Positions 1 to 12,419 of a stretch of DNA of 64,000 bases are shown here, in pieces; the first letter of the stretch is position 1, and each line of letters starts with the position of its first letter. The notes under the pieces were generated by a model, which worked only from the letters and a program-made list of their open reading frames with translations, ran no database searches and was not told the origin of the DNA. Source of the DNA: Epiperipatus broadwayi (taxonomy: Eukaryota > Onychophora > Udeonychophora > Euonychophora > Peripatidae); NCBI GenBank assembly GCA_028023455.1, contig JAQFVV010012396.1, positions 2,920,156 through 2,984,155 of the forward strand, given 5' to 3'. The translations under genes were made by a program, and so were the position numbers.

Positions 1-205
1 TTTTGTATAAAAAAGGTCTTTGGTAGTGATTCCCATAAGTTTGGCACACCCTATGCCTATCCACTTTCTTCATATAAAAAGGCCTCTGGTGGGGATTCCC
101 TAAGTCTGGCACATACTATGCCTATCCACTTTCTTTGTAAAAAGGACCTGCACATCGGTGATATCCACAGCATGTCTATCCACTTTGTCTTTTGTCCAGA
201 AGCAC
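1..205. repeat. Tandem repeat, about 63-67 bp unit, cut by the window edge
   Basis: Three successive units begin near 6, 73 and 136. Each opens with a TATAAAAAGG-like stretch and closes with CTATCCACTTT. Units 1 and 2 are closely similar; unit 3 is diverged and shortened in the middle. The array starts at the left edge, so it probably continues outside the window. It is GC-richer than the flanking DNA. No open frame runs through it. The total copy number is unknown. Confidence 0.75.
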
Positions 206-1055
206 AACTTTTTCTGTTATTTCTTGGCTAATTATGTCAGCACTGCAAACTTCTTCATATTTTTATTTTTTTTGCTTCATGATTCAGTTTTAATGCTCTA
301 ATATTAAAATTGCACTCTGCTCAAAATATATATAAATGCCAGCTACTCCTAGTTTTATAAATTAAATTTATTTCAATCTTATATAATCTTACCATTGTAA
401 CTTATTTCTGTATTTAAGAGCATCTATATGCCTTGGGGGAAAATAAAGTGTTCTTCTTACCAGCACTAATTAACATAATTTTCATTAAGTATTTTTGTCA
501 TATAATCAAATGTTTTCAAATATATTTTATTTATTTTCATGACCATAATGGCATGAAAATAGTTTATATTATATCTGTAATGAATCTCAGAATACTCCCC
601 GAAATAATGTTAGTCACTATGTTTCAGAACCAGAATCCAAAGCGTTAATAGCAATATTATGTAATTCTTTCTAATAATCGATTGGCATCTTAATATTGGA
701 CCCACTACAGATGTGTGTTATGTATAGTATATGTTATTTAATTAATAAAAGAGCATATAAGAAATAATAGCATAAATGACACTATGTAATCATCTACTGC
801 TTGCTCATTCATGCACATGCTAATGTAGGCCATTAATTTATAAATGTATGTAAATAATTTGTCATTATATTAAACAATTTTTATTATCTAACTTGAGTAA
901 TTTGAATTTCTTTTCCTCCACTTCCACACATATAGCTATGCGTATATATATATTTTAGTTAAGTCATAGAATAGATGTCTCATTGTCTTCTCTGCTTTGC
1001 TAGTGGGTCAGATTAAAATTAATTCTCATGTGCCATCACTATTATGTTATTCATT
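206..1055. other. AT-rich DNA with no recognised feature
   Basis: This holds only short chance open frames, including a hydrophobic 71-codon frame at 433-648 with no domain I recognise. I see no repeat shared with the rest of the window. Confidence 0.6.
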
Positions 1056-1190
1056 AGGTGTTTGATCTGGGGCTTAAAGATTGGGTTCGAATTCAGGCTG
1101 GTCCCTGACTTAAATCTCAGGCTGGACTGGGTTTGAAGTACAGTTTGTGAGTTCCAGCTCATGTTATATGGGTGAACATGTTTTGACTGG
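1056..1190 (+). repeat. GC-richer patch with a box-B-like motif, possible SINE relic
   Basis: The patch contains GGGTTCGAATTC, which resembles the RNA polymerase III internal box B (GGTTCGANTCC). It also holds internally repeated CAGGCTGG words. No convincing box A lies about 45 bp upstream and no target-site duplication is visible. It may be a tRNA-derived repeat, but the evidence is weak. Confidence 0.3.
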
Positions 1191-1920
1191 TACAATATGT
1201 AATCTTTAATATTATTTCTTTTCTATGTTTATTATTTGGTTACTTTAGTCATAATATTTATGTCTAGTTTCAGTGCATCAATTGAAATTATCTGAAATGA
1301 ATTAGTTTTATTGTTTAAATTATTTAATTGTCTATTCTGCTCTTCTATTGTTAGTCTAATCTTAAATATTTCTCGACAATCGTCCATAAATCATGAAAAT
1401 TCATGTTCTGAACAGAGGGAAAAATTAGATTGATATTGAAAAAAATGATGATAGTAATATTAGAGAGAATTATATGCTTAGGGTTTTTTTTCTGAAAAAA
1501 AAATGGCACTCTAAATTATTAATGTAGTAAATAAATAAATATTTATAAATGAACATTAAGCTTTGAAAAATGATTTGATATCTGGTGATTAGAAAATATA
1601 ACTCAAATATCTTACACATCAGTTATGTAATGGACACAAGGTTTGATCATCATCATTAATATACATTCTAATTAAATTTAATTAATTAAATTCAAATTTC
1701 AATTAATCTTTGTTAATTAATGATTTGCAGATTGGTTTTAAAATAATTTGTTTAAATGTCAGAATTATTTGTCAGTATGTTAATGTAAATGTATCTACAC
1801 ATTATCAAATAAATAGATATTTAATTACTATCATCAATAGATTAAGTTCCCATTACAATATATACACACACATTATAATATAACATTTTTAATGGATGTT
1901 TAGATGCAAATATTTAGTGT

Positions 1921-2086
1921 ATGGAATAATCCCATTTATAATCATTTAATTAGATAGCCCTTTACTTAGGATAGTAGCCAATCATGGTTAACTTTCATTC
2001 CTAGCCTGAAGAAGTTAACCTAGATTGGTTATTATTCTAAGTAAAGAGATTACTAATTAAATATTTATAAATGCATAACTCCATTC
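1921..2086. repeat. Foldback palindrome 1, arms about 73 bp
   Basis: The left arm (1921-1993) and right arm (2013-2086) are imperfect reverse complements around a 19-bp loop. The inner arms pair through GGTTAACT-type sequence, then CCAATC, then CTTTACTTAG. The paired sequence is non-coding and has no tRNA-like box. It could be a MITE-type DNA-transposon derivative or an inverted repeat dimer. No target-site duplication was identified. Confidence 0.75.
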
Positions 2087-2133
2087 ACTTTATACCTGTG
2101 AAAAACACATTTTTGTTGAATGTGAGTTAAATT

Positions 2134-2512
2134 CTCAATCCAAGGACAAGATAGAGACTGTGGAAAGCTAAGAGGGGCCACTTTATTTTTGTATGTAAAT
2201 TATATTATATAGGCTAATCTTAAGTATCTTGGAATGAGAAGATGGAGATTTTATATTCTTCATTTTACTTCTACTTTCTTTATTACACATATTAATATTT
2301 GTAAAGTTTTAATATTTACTGCATGTTAATATTAAAATATCACAAGTGTTTATACATGTAATAAAGAAAATGGAAGTAAAGTGAAGAATATAAAATCTTT
2401 CACACTCTCATTCCAAGATCCTTAAGATTGACCTATATAATTGAATGTAGATACAAACAAAGGCATACATTCTTATCTTTTCAAAGTCTCTATCTTTTGC
2501 CTTAGATCAAAA
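2134..2512. repeat. Foldback palindrome 2, arms about 170 bp
   Basis: The left arm from 2134 (CCAAGGACAAGATAGAGACT) pairs with the right arm ending near 2512 (AGTCTCTATCTTTTGCCTTA). Inner segments pair too: TTCTCATTCCAAGATACTTA read from the left arm matches CTCTCATTCCAAGATCCTTA in the right arm. The apex lies near 2305-2345. The arms differ by scattered substitutions and small indels, so the structure is not recent. It lies only about 48 bp from palindrome 1. No coding content. Confidence 0.8.
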
Positions 2513-2864
2513 GTTTCTTCATAATCAGCAAAAACAATCTTGATTTAATATAACAGTTCAATGCATATGTAAAGTGTTGATTCTGCTTAGAATTACTATT
2601 TGAAATAGTCCTAGTAAATCTATTAGTCATATATAAATTATGAGAGCTAATAATGCATATATAAATATATAAATTTCATTTTTAATGCATATTTAAATAT
2701 ATGGATTTTATTTAAAAAAATGATATCATGTAAAATTATTACCCCTATTGTATAAATAAATGTATCTTAGTTTGGATTATTTTCAATGCTTTTTCATTAT
2801 ATGTTTATGTTGAACAGACTGTCAATGTTTTTTAGAGTTAAAATTAACTATCTTTTCCAACCTA

Positions 2865-2975
2865 TCCATCCATCTATCTGCCCACACACCCACCTATATA
2901 CTTATCTCTATGTCTATCTTTCTGCCTATCTATCTATTTACATATTTTCCTACTTCCCTATCTATTTATTTATAG
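2865..2975 (+). repeat. Imperfect CTAT/CATC microsatellite
   Basis: Interrupted tetranucleotide runs (CATC, CTAT, TCTG) fill this stretch. They produce the repetitive tyrosine- and leucine-rich 72-codon frame at 2786-3004, which is therefore not a gene. Confidence 0.8.
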
Positions 2976-3957
2976 AAAATCAGGTTGATAATGCTGATTT
3001 CTGAACTGGATATAAAATTCCTCATACTTAACTAAATTATCGATTCATATACCCACATAGACAAAGATAAACCATGGAAATCAGATTTAACTTCTTTTAA
3101 AAATAACTACACTTATTTTATGATAGCACCACCTTATAGTTTTCTAAACTGACTACTTCAATACACCGTAATTTGCTTCTAACACCAAATTCCACTTATT
3201 CATAGTTACTGAGTGCCTAATATAATCTCCAGAGCATAATTCTTTAGTTTAGATGAACAGTTATTTCCACTTTTATAAATAGGGTTGACCAGATATAGAA
3301 CGGACATCAGATAACAAAGATTTTACATGCATACTCAAATTTAATTTAAAAATAATTTAATACCACAAATACAGAAGAAAAAAAGATATATAACTTAATG
3401 TTTATTAACTAGAATACATGTAAAGTACAAATTCTAAATCAGCTATAACTTTAATACATTTGTTTTTATTTTATTTTAAAAATCTTTTAACTGAAATCTC
3501 TTAAAATTTATTATTCTATTCGGAGAGATTTAATAAATAAATAAATTCTTAAAATGAATTTGTATGATTAGTTTATATATTTCAATTTGTTAACTATAAT
3601 TAAATTGAATAATAATTAAATTACTGGAACATTATTAATAATGAGTAAACTAATTATAAAATTTGTGTGTTAAAATAATAGCATTTAACAATAAAAAAAG
3701 TAATTCGATTATTTCTACGTCATTTCAAATTAAAGTAAAACCCATCCATGTGGAATAATATGACATTAAAACTATAATTTATCAAAGATAGATGCAAAAA
3801 ATGCTAGTTTCAAATATGATAAATCCATAAAAAATGTTTTTTTATGAGACTTATTTTGGTATCAAAAAAAGCATACAATAATCGTAGAAAAATAACATAT
3901 GTGTAACCTATAGATCAGGAATTCATTATACATACAAATATGTATTACATAATTGGA
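2976..3957. other. AT-rich DNA with no recognised feature
   Basis: Long A/T runs and short TTAA-type inverted words only. No gene or shared repeat was seen. Confidence 0.6.
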
Positions 3958-3958
3958 A

Positions 3959-4130
3959 GAGATTGGAACTCAGACTTTCAAGCTTCCTACAGCTATCCAC
4001 TCCGTCTTATACAATTAATACACATGATCACTTACATGTAAAAAAGATAAATATATGTCGTCATGCGTATCAGTTGCATAAGAAGGAGCAGATAGCTGTA
4101 AGGAGCTTGAAAGTTTGAGTTCAAATCCCT
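3959..4130. repeat. Foldback palindrome 3, tRNA-like family T1
   Basis: The arms are about 3960-4012 and 4076-4129. The right arm ends in GCTTGAAAGTTTGAGTTCAA and then ATCCC, with a box-B-like GAGTTCAAATCCC; the left arm is its reverse complement. The same terminal sequence recurs at 28022-28251 and 33671-33997, always with a box-B-like motif at the outer edge. I read it as an inverted dimer of a tRNA-derived SINE. The loop is AT-rich and unpaired. No target-site duplication was identified. Confidence 0.75.
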
Positions 4131-5083
4131 TCTAATTACATTACATTCAGTATAGACCATTTTCTTGTATTTAAATATTAAATATGTATTGCATAATTTT
4201 AAGCTCTCTATATAAGTATTTACACATTTTTTGCTTCAACACTTTTTATTATATTGTAATGTATCAAATGATGATCAGTTATTTCTACAATACAAACATT
4301 TATACTTGTTAATTCACAGCTCTGAAAAAGTCTTTTAGCCAATTAATAGATAAGAATATAATAAAAACAATTAAAAAATAATACTAGCACATTTAGCTTG
4401 AGAGATTTAACTTTTGAGCATATGGAGACATAGATATAAAATACACTTTTAAACCAAGTAGATGTTTACCTATCAACATATTTTGTAAATACGTACAGAC
4501 AGAAGATGAGATTATTTTCATAATATTTCTTAATATACCAGTTACTCATCAATAATTGTCATAGTCATTTTAAGATCATTTCTATTACAAAATAATATTC
4601 AATATAGTCATTCTTATGTAATGACAATATTGCATGACAACAAACGAGTTATCTTTAACCAGTGTGCTTAAAGACTGATCTCAAATCCTGACCAGAAACA
4701 TCAGTTTAGATTGATTTACTTTGTAGAAATATATAGAGATTATCAAAAACAAAAATATGAAATAAATCACTTTACACATCCATATAAATTAAAATAGACA
4801 CGACAAAATTTTTTGAATAACTTTTAAATATTAATTGATTTAATGCCCTTTTAGAAGTACTAATATATATACAATATATCATGATATCATATATAATAAT
4901 TTGAACTATAGTATAAAGAAACAAAGTAAAGGATGAAATTATTTTTTCATCTCCATATTCTCTTATATGAGATGGAAAAGATACCTATATACCTTATAAC
5001 ACCTTGTAAAAAAGTTATATTGCACTGCAATAAGATACATTTTATTTTGTTTTTAAATAATTAATAGAATGCTATAAAATTAA
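4131..5083. other. AT-rich DNA with no recognised feature
   Basis: No coding frame of note, and no shared repeat found. Short TATA-type runs only. Confidence 0.55.
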
Positions 5084-5212
5084 AACAGGCAAGATTCTCC
5101 ATACAGTAGTGCCACTCAGTGCAAGCTAGAATAATCAATGGATGCCAGAAGCTGTGCATAAAATCCATATCTAGTGCCTACTCATCCAATATCCCCAGAC
5201 TAGTTTCTAACT
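5084..5212 (+). repeat. Dispersed repeat D1, copy 1
   Basis: This block is the reverse complement of 54433-54577. Both carry GATGCCAGAAG..., a TAGTGCCTACTCATCCAATA word and a CCCCAGACTAGTTTCT end. The identity is high enough to align by eye over about 125 bp. No coding frame or polymerase III box was recognised. The sequence after 5212 is GC-richer but not shared with copy 2. Confidence 0.75.
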
Positions 5213-6899
5213 CGTGGCTTTTATGAGTGTAGAGTCTCAGATCTGAGAGCACTGCATCTAGATCTTGATCATGTGATAGATTGAAATCAGTGTAAAATTG
5301 TTATATCTGCAATGGTAGTACAAGAAAATCTATTTTCTCTCTTATTTTCTGAGTCAACATTGGTGCCAATTTGTGTAACTATATTTTACATTAATGTAAC
5401 AATGATGATAATTTTGTCATCTTTATTTGTGTTTTATCCTTGGAGAGAAAACTAATTTACAAACAATGCTTATTTCTTTTGTAATTATTGGCTTAATTTT
5501 TTTTTATTTTGGGCATCATAAAATAATTCTGATAAGTGTGTCTAAGGCCATAACACATATCTATTCATAACTATATCACTGCATTCAGTATTTTTTGATC
5601 ACAACATAAACCCACAGGGATTAACAATATACTAAACAGAAAAGAGCATAGATAATAATTTTTATATTTGATATAATAAAATATTAATTCAATAAAAAGA
5701 CGATTAACAATTTTAGTTCACACCAAATATTAAAAAGCGAAAGTATTATTTTACTTTAAATATATTAAATAAAATCGTGATAGAATTTAATACTTAAAAT
5801 TTAGCTATTAACAAAATAATGGAAGAAATAAATATTTATCCAATTTTCATATATTATGGCAATGTTATCATAATTAAATCTATGCCTAAATGTCAGAATT
5901 ACAGGAAAGAATAATTAATTTCTTATATCTTATAGACTTGATTTAAAATCCACATAGCTATAGTAGTAATTATAAATATATTTTTCAATCATTTCAAACA
6001 TTATTAACAGATACATTTTTGATGCATAAAATATGTAATTTGTTTTAAATTCATTAAAACCTCTAATTTACATAAAATAAATAGGTGAATTAATGAATTA
6101 ACTAGCAAATTTTACAAATAGTTATTTTAAATACAAATCTGATTGAGGAGAAAATTCCTACTATATTAAATCTGATTATACATAGATATGAGTATATTTA
6201 TTAGGTAAAAAGAATTCAAAATAATTAGCTTAGTAAATAATTTTCTAACTGGCTGATTATTGGAGATATCAGTTATAGAATTGGTTAGTAGTTACCTGGA
6301 GATTTGTTGATTGAGAGTTGTACTGCCAGATTTTTCTACTAATTATGACTCTAATACCATGGCAGCTTATCCTCCTCTTTCTCTATTTAAAAGCAAATTC
6401 TCAATGAATCTGTCAAATTCAATTCACAGTATTTTTTATATATTCTTAAGCTGTTTATAGATTATATTGTTGACAGAAAAAATTAATTAAAATAAGCAAT
6501 ATGTTTTGCTTTAACTATTTTGCTTATTTTTTTAAACTATAAAAACCAGTTTTACAAACACATTGATTATTTGATAATAGTATGATAAATAAATATGGAA
6601 AATACATTTTTCAACTTTTAAAGTAATTAAAATATCATGTTTTTGATTTTTAATTATAAATGATAAAAAATTAACTTCATTTCTAAAATATATATTTTAT
6701 ATACACAGAAAAAATAAATTAACTTTTTAAATATTTGTACTAATTTTTTTCCTAGCTCTCTTTCAGTTTATTGACATAATTCTACCTGAATTTATATACA
6801 TATATATGAAAAAAAACATTTTTGGTTATACCATATATTAATTTTCTGCATAGAGAAATTATTTCATTCAATACACAAAGTTTCAGTGAAATCACATTT
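5213..6899. other. AT-rich DNA, one GC-richer patch, nothing recognised
   Basis: A slightly GC-richer stretch at about 6235-6400 stands out from the flanking AT-rich DNA, but it has no open frame and no match elsewhere in the window. The rest is simple AT-rich sequence. Confidence 0.5.
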
Positions 6900-7215
6900 A
6901 TCTTTGTCAAGATTAAATATTATAATGAAGAATTGTTGCATTTTAAATAATAATGAGATTGCAATTATGCATGAATTGAAAACATTCATTCATTATTTTA
7001 TCTTTTTCTTCATTTAAAATCAAGAAATCAACTAATTGTAAGTCAAAAGAAAATACAAACATTTTTGTTTATGTACCTCATATTCTGATTAGACAACCAT
7101 CTCCTATAAATATGAATGAATGTTATTTACATGCAATTGCAATCTTATTATTACTTGGAACACAACTGTTTTTTATTACAACCTTAACCTTAGCCAAGTG
7201 TAATGCAATTTTATC
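6900..7215. repeat. Foldback palindrome 4, arms about 100 bp
   Basis: The strongest pairing is between ATAATAATGAGATTGCAATT with following GAATTGAAAACATTCATTCA (6945-7000) and ATGAATGAATGTTATTTACA with following GCAATTGCAATCTTATTATT (7108-7160). Weaker pairing extends outward on both sides. The loop is about 105 bp. Non-coding. Origin unknown; a MITE or an inverted repeat dimer would both fit. Confidence 0.65.
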
Positions 7216-8219
7216 AAAATGTTGGCAGTCTAATTCCATAAAGCAATTTTTTGTTTCAGTAAATAAAAAACTTTTTTGGATATTTTAAAAGCACTGAAAA
7301 GATTCTTTGTATGCTAGATGCAATAATTTTTCTATGCAGAGAAGTAATACATGATATAACCCAAAAAAGATTTTTATTTTCATATCATAACCATGAAAAG
7401 GTTCTTATATATATATATATAAAATAAAATCTTTCAGTTTTATGACACAAATTTTCCAAGATTGTAACAAATATTGAATTATCATTCAGTTTCATATCTT
7501 ACAATTTCCCTCATTATAAATGTGTTTCATAAGACACCATAATTCTCCATGTAAAATAAAAATCTGAAACACCCAAGTGTTTAAAAATTGCTTTTCTTTT
7601 ATGAGGTATGATTTCTAAATAAATAATAGATTACACATTTTATATATATTGCACCAATATTGTGGTTGGTACATACAATAATTTTGTCTAAAAATTATTA
7701 AAATTAGAAATTTCCCATAAAACAATGTAACGTTTCAATGTGATAATAAGTATGTAAAGGTTTAAGAGGTTTTTTTTTTTATTGCAGTTTGTTTTCAAAA
7801 AAAGTAGAATTAAAAGTCAAAGAGTTTTTTGAAATAAAAGTTACAATTAATTAATTAAAAGGGGGGAGGGTTTTTTGCTTTAGAAATGTCAAATTAAAAG
7901 AAGTTGATTTTCAAATAAGTAAAAAAGTTCTTTTTATTATTGTTGTTAGTTTAAAGAAAATATTGTTCATAAAAGTTATAAATAATTGATTAGAAAAAAA
8001 AAGAAAAAAAGAAAAGGGTTTAAATTAAAACTTTAGAAATATAAATCTCTTTTTATTTAAGTTAAAGAAAAAAAAGTAATCTTAAAAACTAAATAGTGAA
8101 TTGATCTTAAATTATATATATGCATAAATAAGGGATTAATATAAGTTTAATAGTAAAATATGTACGTGTAAGTGTAAATATAATAAAGGTATGTGTAATA
8201 TATATTAAAAAAATGATAT

Positions 8220-8790
8220 AGAAAATTATCATTAAAAACACAGCAATGGCTATTAAGTTAAACAAAAAACAACACCAATAAGTTTGCAGTGGCTGCTAAA
8301 TGAAAACACCTAATTAAAAGCTTATCTTGAGGAATGCAATTAAACACAAGGAAGGAATTTTGACAACAGATATTGCTGGCAGACATCAAAATGACAACAG
8401 GTCTTAAGTATAAATAGTCCAGTTTTTCATCGGACAATCAGTTGAGATTACAATTTAGTGAAGATCAAATCAGTCAATAATGCAGTGTTAAAAAATATCA
8501 GAAACATACGACTTTCTCCAGCCTAAGTCCAGTAAAACAGTGACCTGCCCAGAATAGAAAAATGCCTGCATAACAACTTGAAGAATTGCTGTCAATATTT
8601 ATCTGTCTCCAAGAATAGCACCAATGAATAATAATAAATCTCCACAGGAAAACTTCAAATCTAACCGGTTAGAAATATTTCATTAGAAGCAGCAAACAAC
8701 AAGAAGTATCCACGTTCTAAAATCCTAGGTAATAACATTTTCTTATTCTCACTTCTAAAGTAGCCATCACATTCATAAAGCCTCCCAGAG
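8220..8790 (+). other. GC-richer block with a TATA box, possible solo-LTR-like relic
   Basis: This stretch is less AT-rich than its flanks and free of simple repeats. It contains TATAAATAG at 8409-8417 and an initiator-like CATCGGACAATCAGTT roughly 20 bp further on, an arrangement seen in LTR promoters and ordinary TATA promoters. I could not define terminal TG/CA ends, a primer-binding site or a second copy, and no coding frame follows. It may instead be a host promoter or leader fragment. Confidence 0.25.
8409..8445 (+). promoter_or_regulatory. Candidate TATA box and initiator
   Basis: TATAAATAG at 8409-8417 is followed about 20-30 bp downstream by a pyrimidine-rich start with CATCGGACA. 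In AT-rich DNA a TATA match alone is weak. The GC-richer context makes this one more noteworthy than the many others. Confidence 0.25.
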
Positions 8791-9109
8791 TCAAGTAATA
8801 TGAACTCTATATCATACATAAATGAACTATTGATGTGTCTGTTTTTTAAATTTCAAATATTATTTAATGCTTTGTTATATATTATAGTGTGTGAATTAAT
8901 ATGTGCATGATGATTATACCAGTATTATATTAGTCAAACAAGATTTATAAAAGTATTTAAAATTAGTATAATAAATGTTAATTAAAATAAATTGTCTTTT
9001 AAACTTAAAGCTTAATTTTATCAGTCAATTCTTTTGCCACTAATTAAAACAATAATTTGTTATTGATTACAAGTAGCTGAGCTAGTTAAGGGATTTTCTG
9101 AGCATTGGA

Positions 9110-9320
9110 TTATGGGCCTACTGACCAAACCTGTTAGTTCTGACACTAGCTGGCACCTGGGATTTACTCCAAAACAAATGAAGTGTTGGATAGTAGGGGT
9201 TTGAATCTAACAGTTGAGATGGGCCACAGTCTGGAAATGTGATCATGTTATGCATGGCATAGCATGGTCTGACTGTGGGTATTGTTGATGGCCCTGCCAT
9301 CAATAGTATTCTCCATTCTG
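9110..9320 (+). repeat. GC-richer patch with box-B-like motif
   Basis: The patch has GGGGTTTGAATCTAAC near 9195-9210, similar to polymerase III box B. Its composition resembles the SINE-like blocks elsewhere in the window. No paired box A, no poly(A) tail and no duplicate copy were found, so the class is uncertain. The 61-codon minus-strand frame here has no recognisable domain. Confidence 0.3.
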
Positions 9321-9448
9321 CTCAAATGGATCGGTTCATTCACATATATTTATAACATAAGATTATAAATTTATTAGAAATAAGGTTTAAACTCAGCTAA
9401 ATCAAGCTTGTAGAGTATGTGAGATCATCTACAGATTGAATTCGTACA

Positions 9449-9468
9449 ATATATATATATATATATAA
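9449..9468. repeat. (AT)n microsatellite
   Basis: A pure AT dinucleotide run of about 20 bp. Similar short runs occur at 10639-10660, 14239-14260 and several other places. Confidence 0.8.
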
Positions 9469-9885
9469 TATTAAAACATTGCAACAGAGAATAAAAATAA
9501 AATATAATTACATAAACCAAGTGTACTTTTAGTGTATAAGCATCATAATCATAGTTATCAAACAAATAAACAACAACAACAAAAACCCAATATTTTTTCA
9601 TTAAAAGTATTTATTTTTTATTAACTTGAATGATGTTGGCTCTCTGATTTATTATGTATTTATTTTACACAATAAACAAAGTCTCTTTCCATTTCCCATC
9701 ATTTCTTTTCTCATGCATTACCATAACAATATCATGATTAAACCCATGCCAAAATTCCCTTTCCTGATTATAAAAGAAATTTGTAAAATCAGTTTTAGCT
9801 TTTTTATACATTAATGACTACTGCACCTGTCTCAAATTTACTTTGATTTCTCTATAGTATACATAAAAACAATTGACTTCACCCT

Positions 9886-10178
9886 ATTGCATACATAACA
9901 TTAGAGCAGATCAATTTATCTATTTTATTCTTGCTTATTATTTATTAACCAACATAAATTAATGAGTGGCCTAAATTCAACATGAAACTTATCTGCACAG
10001 ATCTTTGCAATTTTATTTCCAACATATACTACAATATATACTGACTATTAGAAATAAAATTACAAAGATCTGTGCAAATAAGATCAAATTTGAATTTAGG
10101 TTACCCATTTATTTAAGGAGGTTAATAAATAATAAACAAGGATAAAATTAATAAGTTGGACCAGTCTAATGTTGTGTA
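9886..10178. repeat. Foldback palindrome 5, arms about 135 bp, abutting a PLE fragment
   Basis: The left arm starts at ACATAACATTAGA near 9893 and pairs with TCTAATGTTGTGT near 10165-10178. The inner arms pair through TTATTATTTATTAACC, CCTAAATTCAA and GCACAGATCTTTG. The apex is near 10035. The right arm ends within a few bases of where the Penelope-like endonuclease frame becomes readable (10180). The palindrome may be part of that retroelement's terminal repeat, or a separate insertion at its edge. Confidence 0.75.
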
Positions 10179-10179
10179 G

Positions 10180-10518
10180 ATAGTGGGGAGTAGCCAATCT
10201 GATTGTCTTTGTATATATTATGGTGAAACAAAAGTAAATTTGAGGACTAGAATGATGCAAAATTCATTAATGTGTGAAAAAGCTAAAACTTATTTAATAA
10301 ATATGTCTCTGTTTTATGACCATGAAAAGGAATATGGGCATGGTTTTGACCTTGGTTTTGGTAAGGTAATGTGCAATGAGAAAAGGAATGCTAGAAAGCA
10401 AAAGATTAAAGAAGCTTGGTTTATTATGAAAAATGAATTCATAATGAATCTGAGAGCCAATAGCATTCAAGTTATAAAAAATTGTAAATTTTTAATGAAA
10501 AAGTATTGTTTTTTTTAA
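10180..10518 (+). mobile_element. Penelope-like element, GIY-YIG endonuclease C-terminal fragment
   Basis: An open frame of about 111 codons ending in TAA reads as the GIY-YIG nuclease domain that closes PLE proteins. Residues 10-16 (CIYYGET) match the second half of the GIY-YIG motif. They are followed by NLRTR, whose arginine is a typical catalytic position, then DHEKEYGHGFDL, where His and acidic residues are expected, then KIKEAWFIMKN and a terminal Asn-rich stretch. No reverse-transcriptase part is present upstream; palindrome 5 lies there instead. The frame is unbroken, unlike the other retroelements here, so this may be a younger or slowly decaying fragment. It lacks a plausible start and is surely not expressed as is. 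The identification is from family motifs only. Confidence 0.75.
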
Positions 10519-12419
10519 ATTTTATTTGTTTGATAATCATGCTTACACCTCAAAATTATACTTGATTATTATATGTTATTTATATTTTCTGTTGTCATGT
10601 TTAAATATTATTTATAATAATAGCAGATGATCAATCTATTATATATATATATATATATATGAATATATAAGTTATGTAACCCATTAATTGTTTAAAAATC
10701 TATCTCATAATAGAAAAGCATTGCTCAACATAATGTAATAATAGAGTGATAGATTCTGGATCTCAAAGTCCATAACTCACAGCCCTGACTTTGCCATTTC
10801 TAGTATTGAAAATTCTTAGGAACTGTTAAGCAAAAAATATTAGATTATTTATTATATTTTAATGAGGATAATTAATATCCCCATTCTAACGTCTAATATC
10901 TATATATATATACACACACACTTTCATATAAATATGTTTACATATAAATTGTCAAATACTTTGTCAGTATTTCTCTCAAGAAAAGACAGATATGGTATCA
11001 TTAATGCAGAGTTATATTAGTAACGAATAGTCTTGACTATTGTTATTACTATTCATAACATGCTAAATTACTCTCTAATGTTTTTGTAACATTTTTTTTT
11101 TACAATAAATAACTGAAATATTAGCAAATAATTTGGGTATCTCACTTGCTGATTTTACTGCAAATAAATAGTCCGTTGATCGCTTTTTGTATATGATAAA
11201 GAATATTTGATATGTATAATAATGTATGACATCATTAAAAATCTATACATTTGCTATTATGTGTTACCCATTATATAAGTAGTGGTATTGTGATTTTTAT
11301 GAAAATTATACATTTATTTACATATTAAAGATAGTTAGATAAATTAATGGTCACACATGCCATGTATTATGATGTAGAAATCGATTAGATTATTGCACAA
11401 AATCAACAAACTTAGATTACAGATCTAAATATAACTATCATTATATTATAATCTCTGTAGAATCACGTTAGAATTTATTTATATAATAGCAATAGTAAAT
11501 CCTGTTGTACAAATATAAATAATTTATAAGATTTGTGATGCTCATTTATAAAATTTGGAAGCATGCATTTGAATATAAATTAATAATATTGTTATTAATT
11601 GATACAAATTTTTTTTATTGATAAATATATTGCACACACACACACCCACACACCATTGTCATGGACTTGAATTCTCGCTTTCTATTTTTTAAGTAAAATT
11701 GCAAACATATTTGAAGACATTAAGACTTTGGTAAAATTCGTATGAAACCCATATCTTTTATAGCATACTATATATTATAACAAAAGTATCTTATTTGTAA
11801 TAAAAGTAAGATTCTAACTAGCACGGAACAATCTTGTAATAAAAAACTAATTAATTTTGAAATAATTCTACCATGTTTTTGACATTATTTTTTTAGACGG
11901 TATCAAAAATATATACTATATATGTATGTACATTTTACAATAGTGGTTTTAAGATGAGAACAAAATTTATTAATAATACATTTGTATTGAATATTTTTCA
12001 GAATTAAATTGAATTTGTAAAAATAGCTGATGTATTATGAAATAAAATATTAAACCTGACAGTGTGAAAATAATAAAATAACCCTTAAGGAAAACTAGGT
12101 TATCTCTATTTCTCATAATTTTTAAGATTGTTTATTCACCATAGAGACACTAAAGGTGTAATGAAATAAAAAAAAATTTTTTAGTATAAAATAAATCATA
12201 CATGATAACAAAAATACTTTAGATTTGTTATTTAAACTACATGTATTATACATGTAAATATATTCTTATGATTTTAATAAGCATATAAATAATTATGCAA
12301 CTTATCAAATATGCAAGCTAAGAAACTAAACCAATTCACGAAACAAAAAAGTTTGAATATTTTATCGAGAAACTACTAAATTTTATCAATTCATTTAGAT
12401 TTGGACAAAGATATCAAGC
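10519..12419. other. AT-rich DNA with microsatellites, nothing recognised
   Basis: Contains an (AT)n run at 10639-10660, an interrupted CA run near 11633-11653 and a TATA/CACA run near 10900-10920. A box-B-like TTGAATTCTCGC lies near 11670 but has no box A partner. No coding relic was recognised. Confidence 0.55.

Noticed and set aside
2786-3004. 72-codon frame with repetitive Tyr/Leu/Ile sequence
   Set aside because: It is a translation of an imperfect CTAT-type microsatellite.
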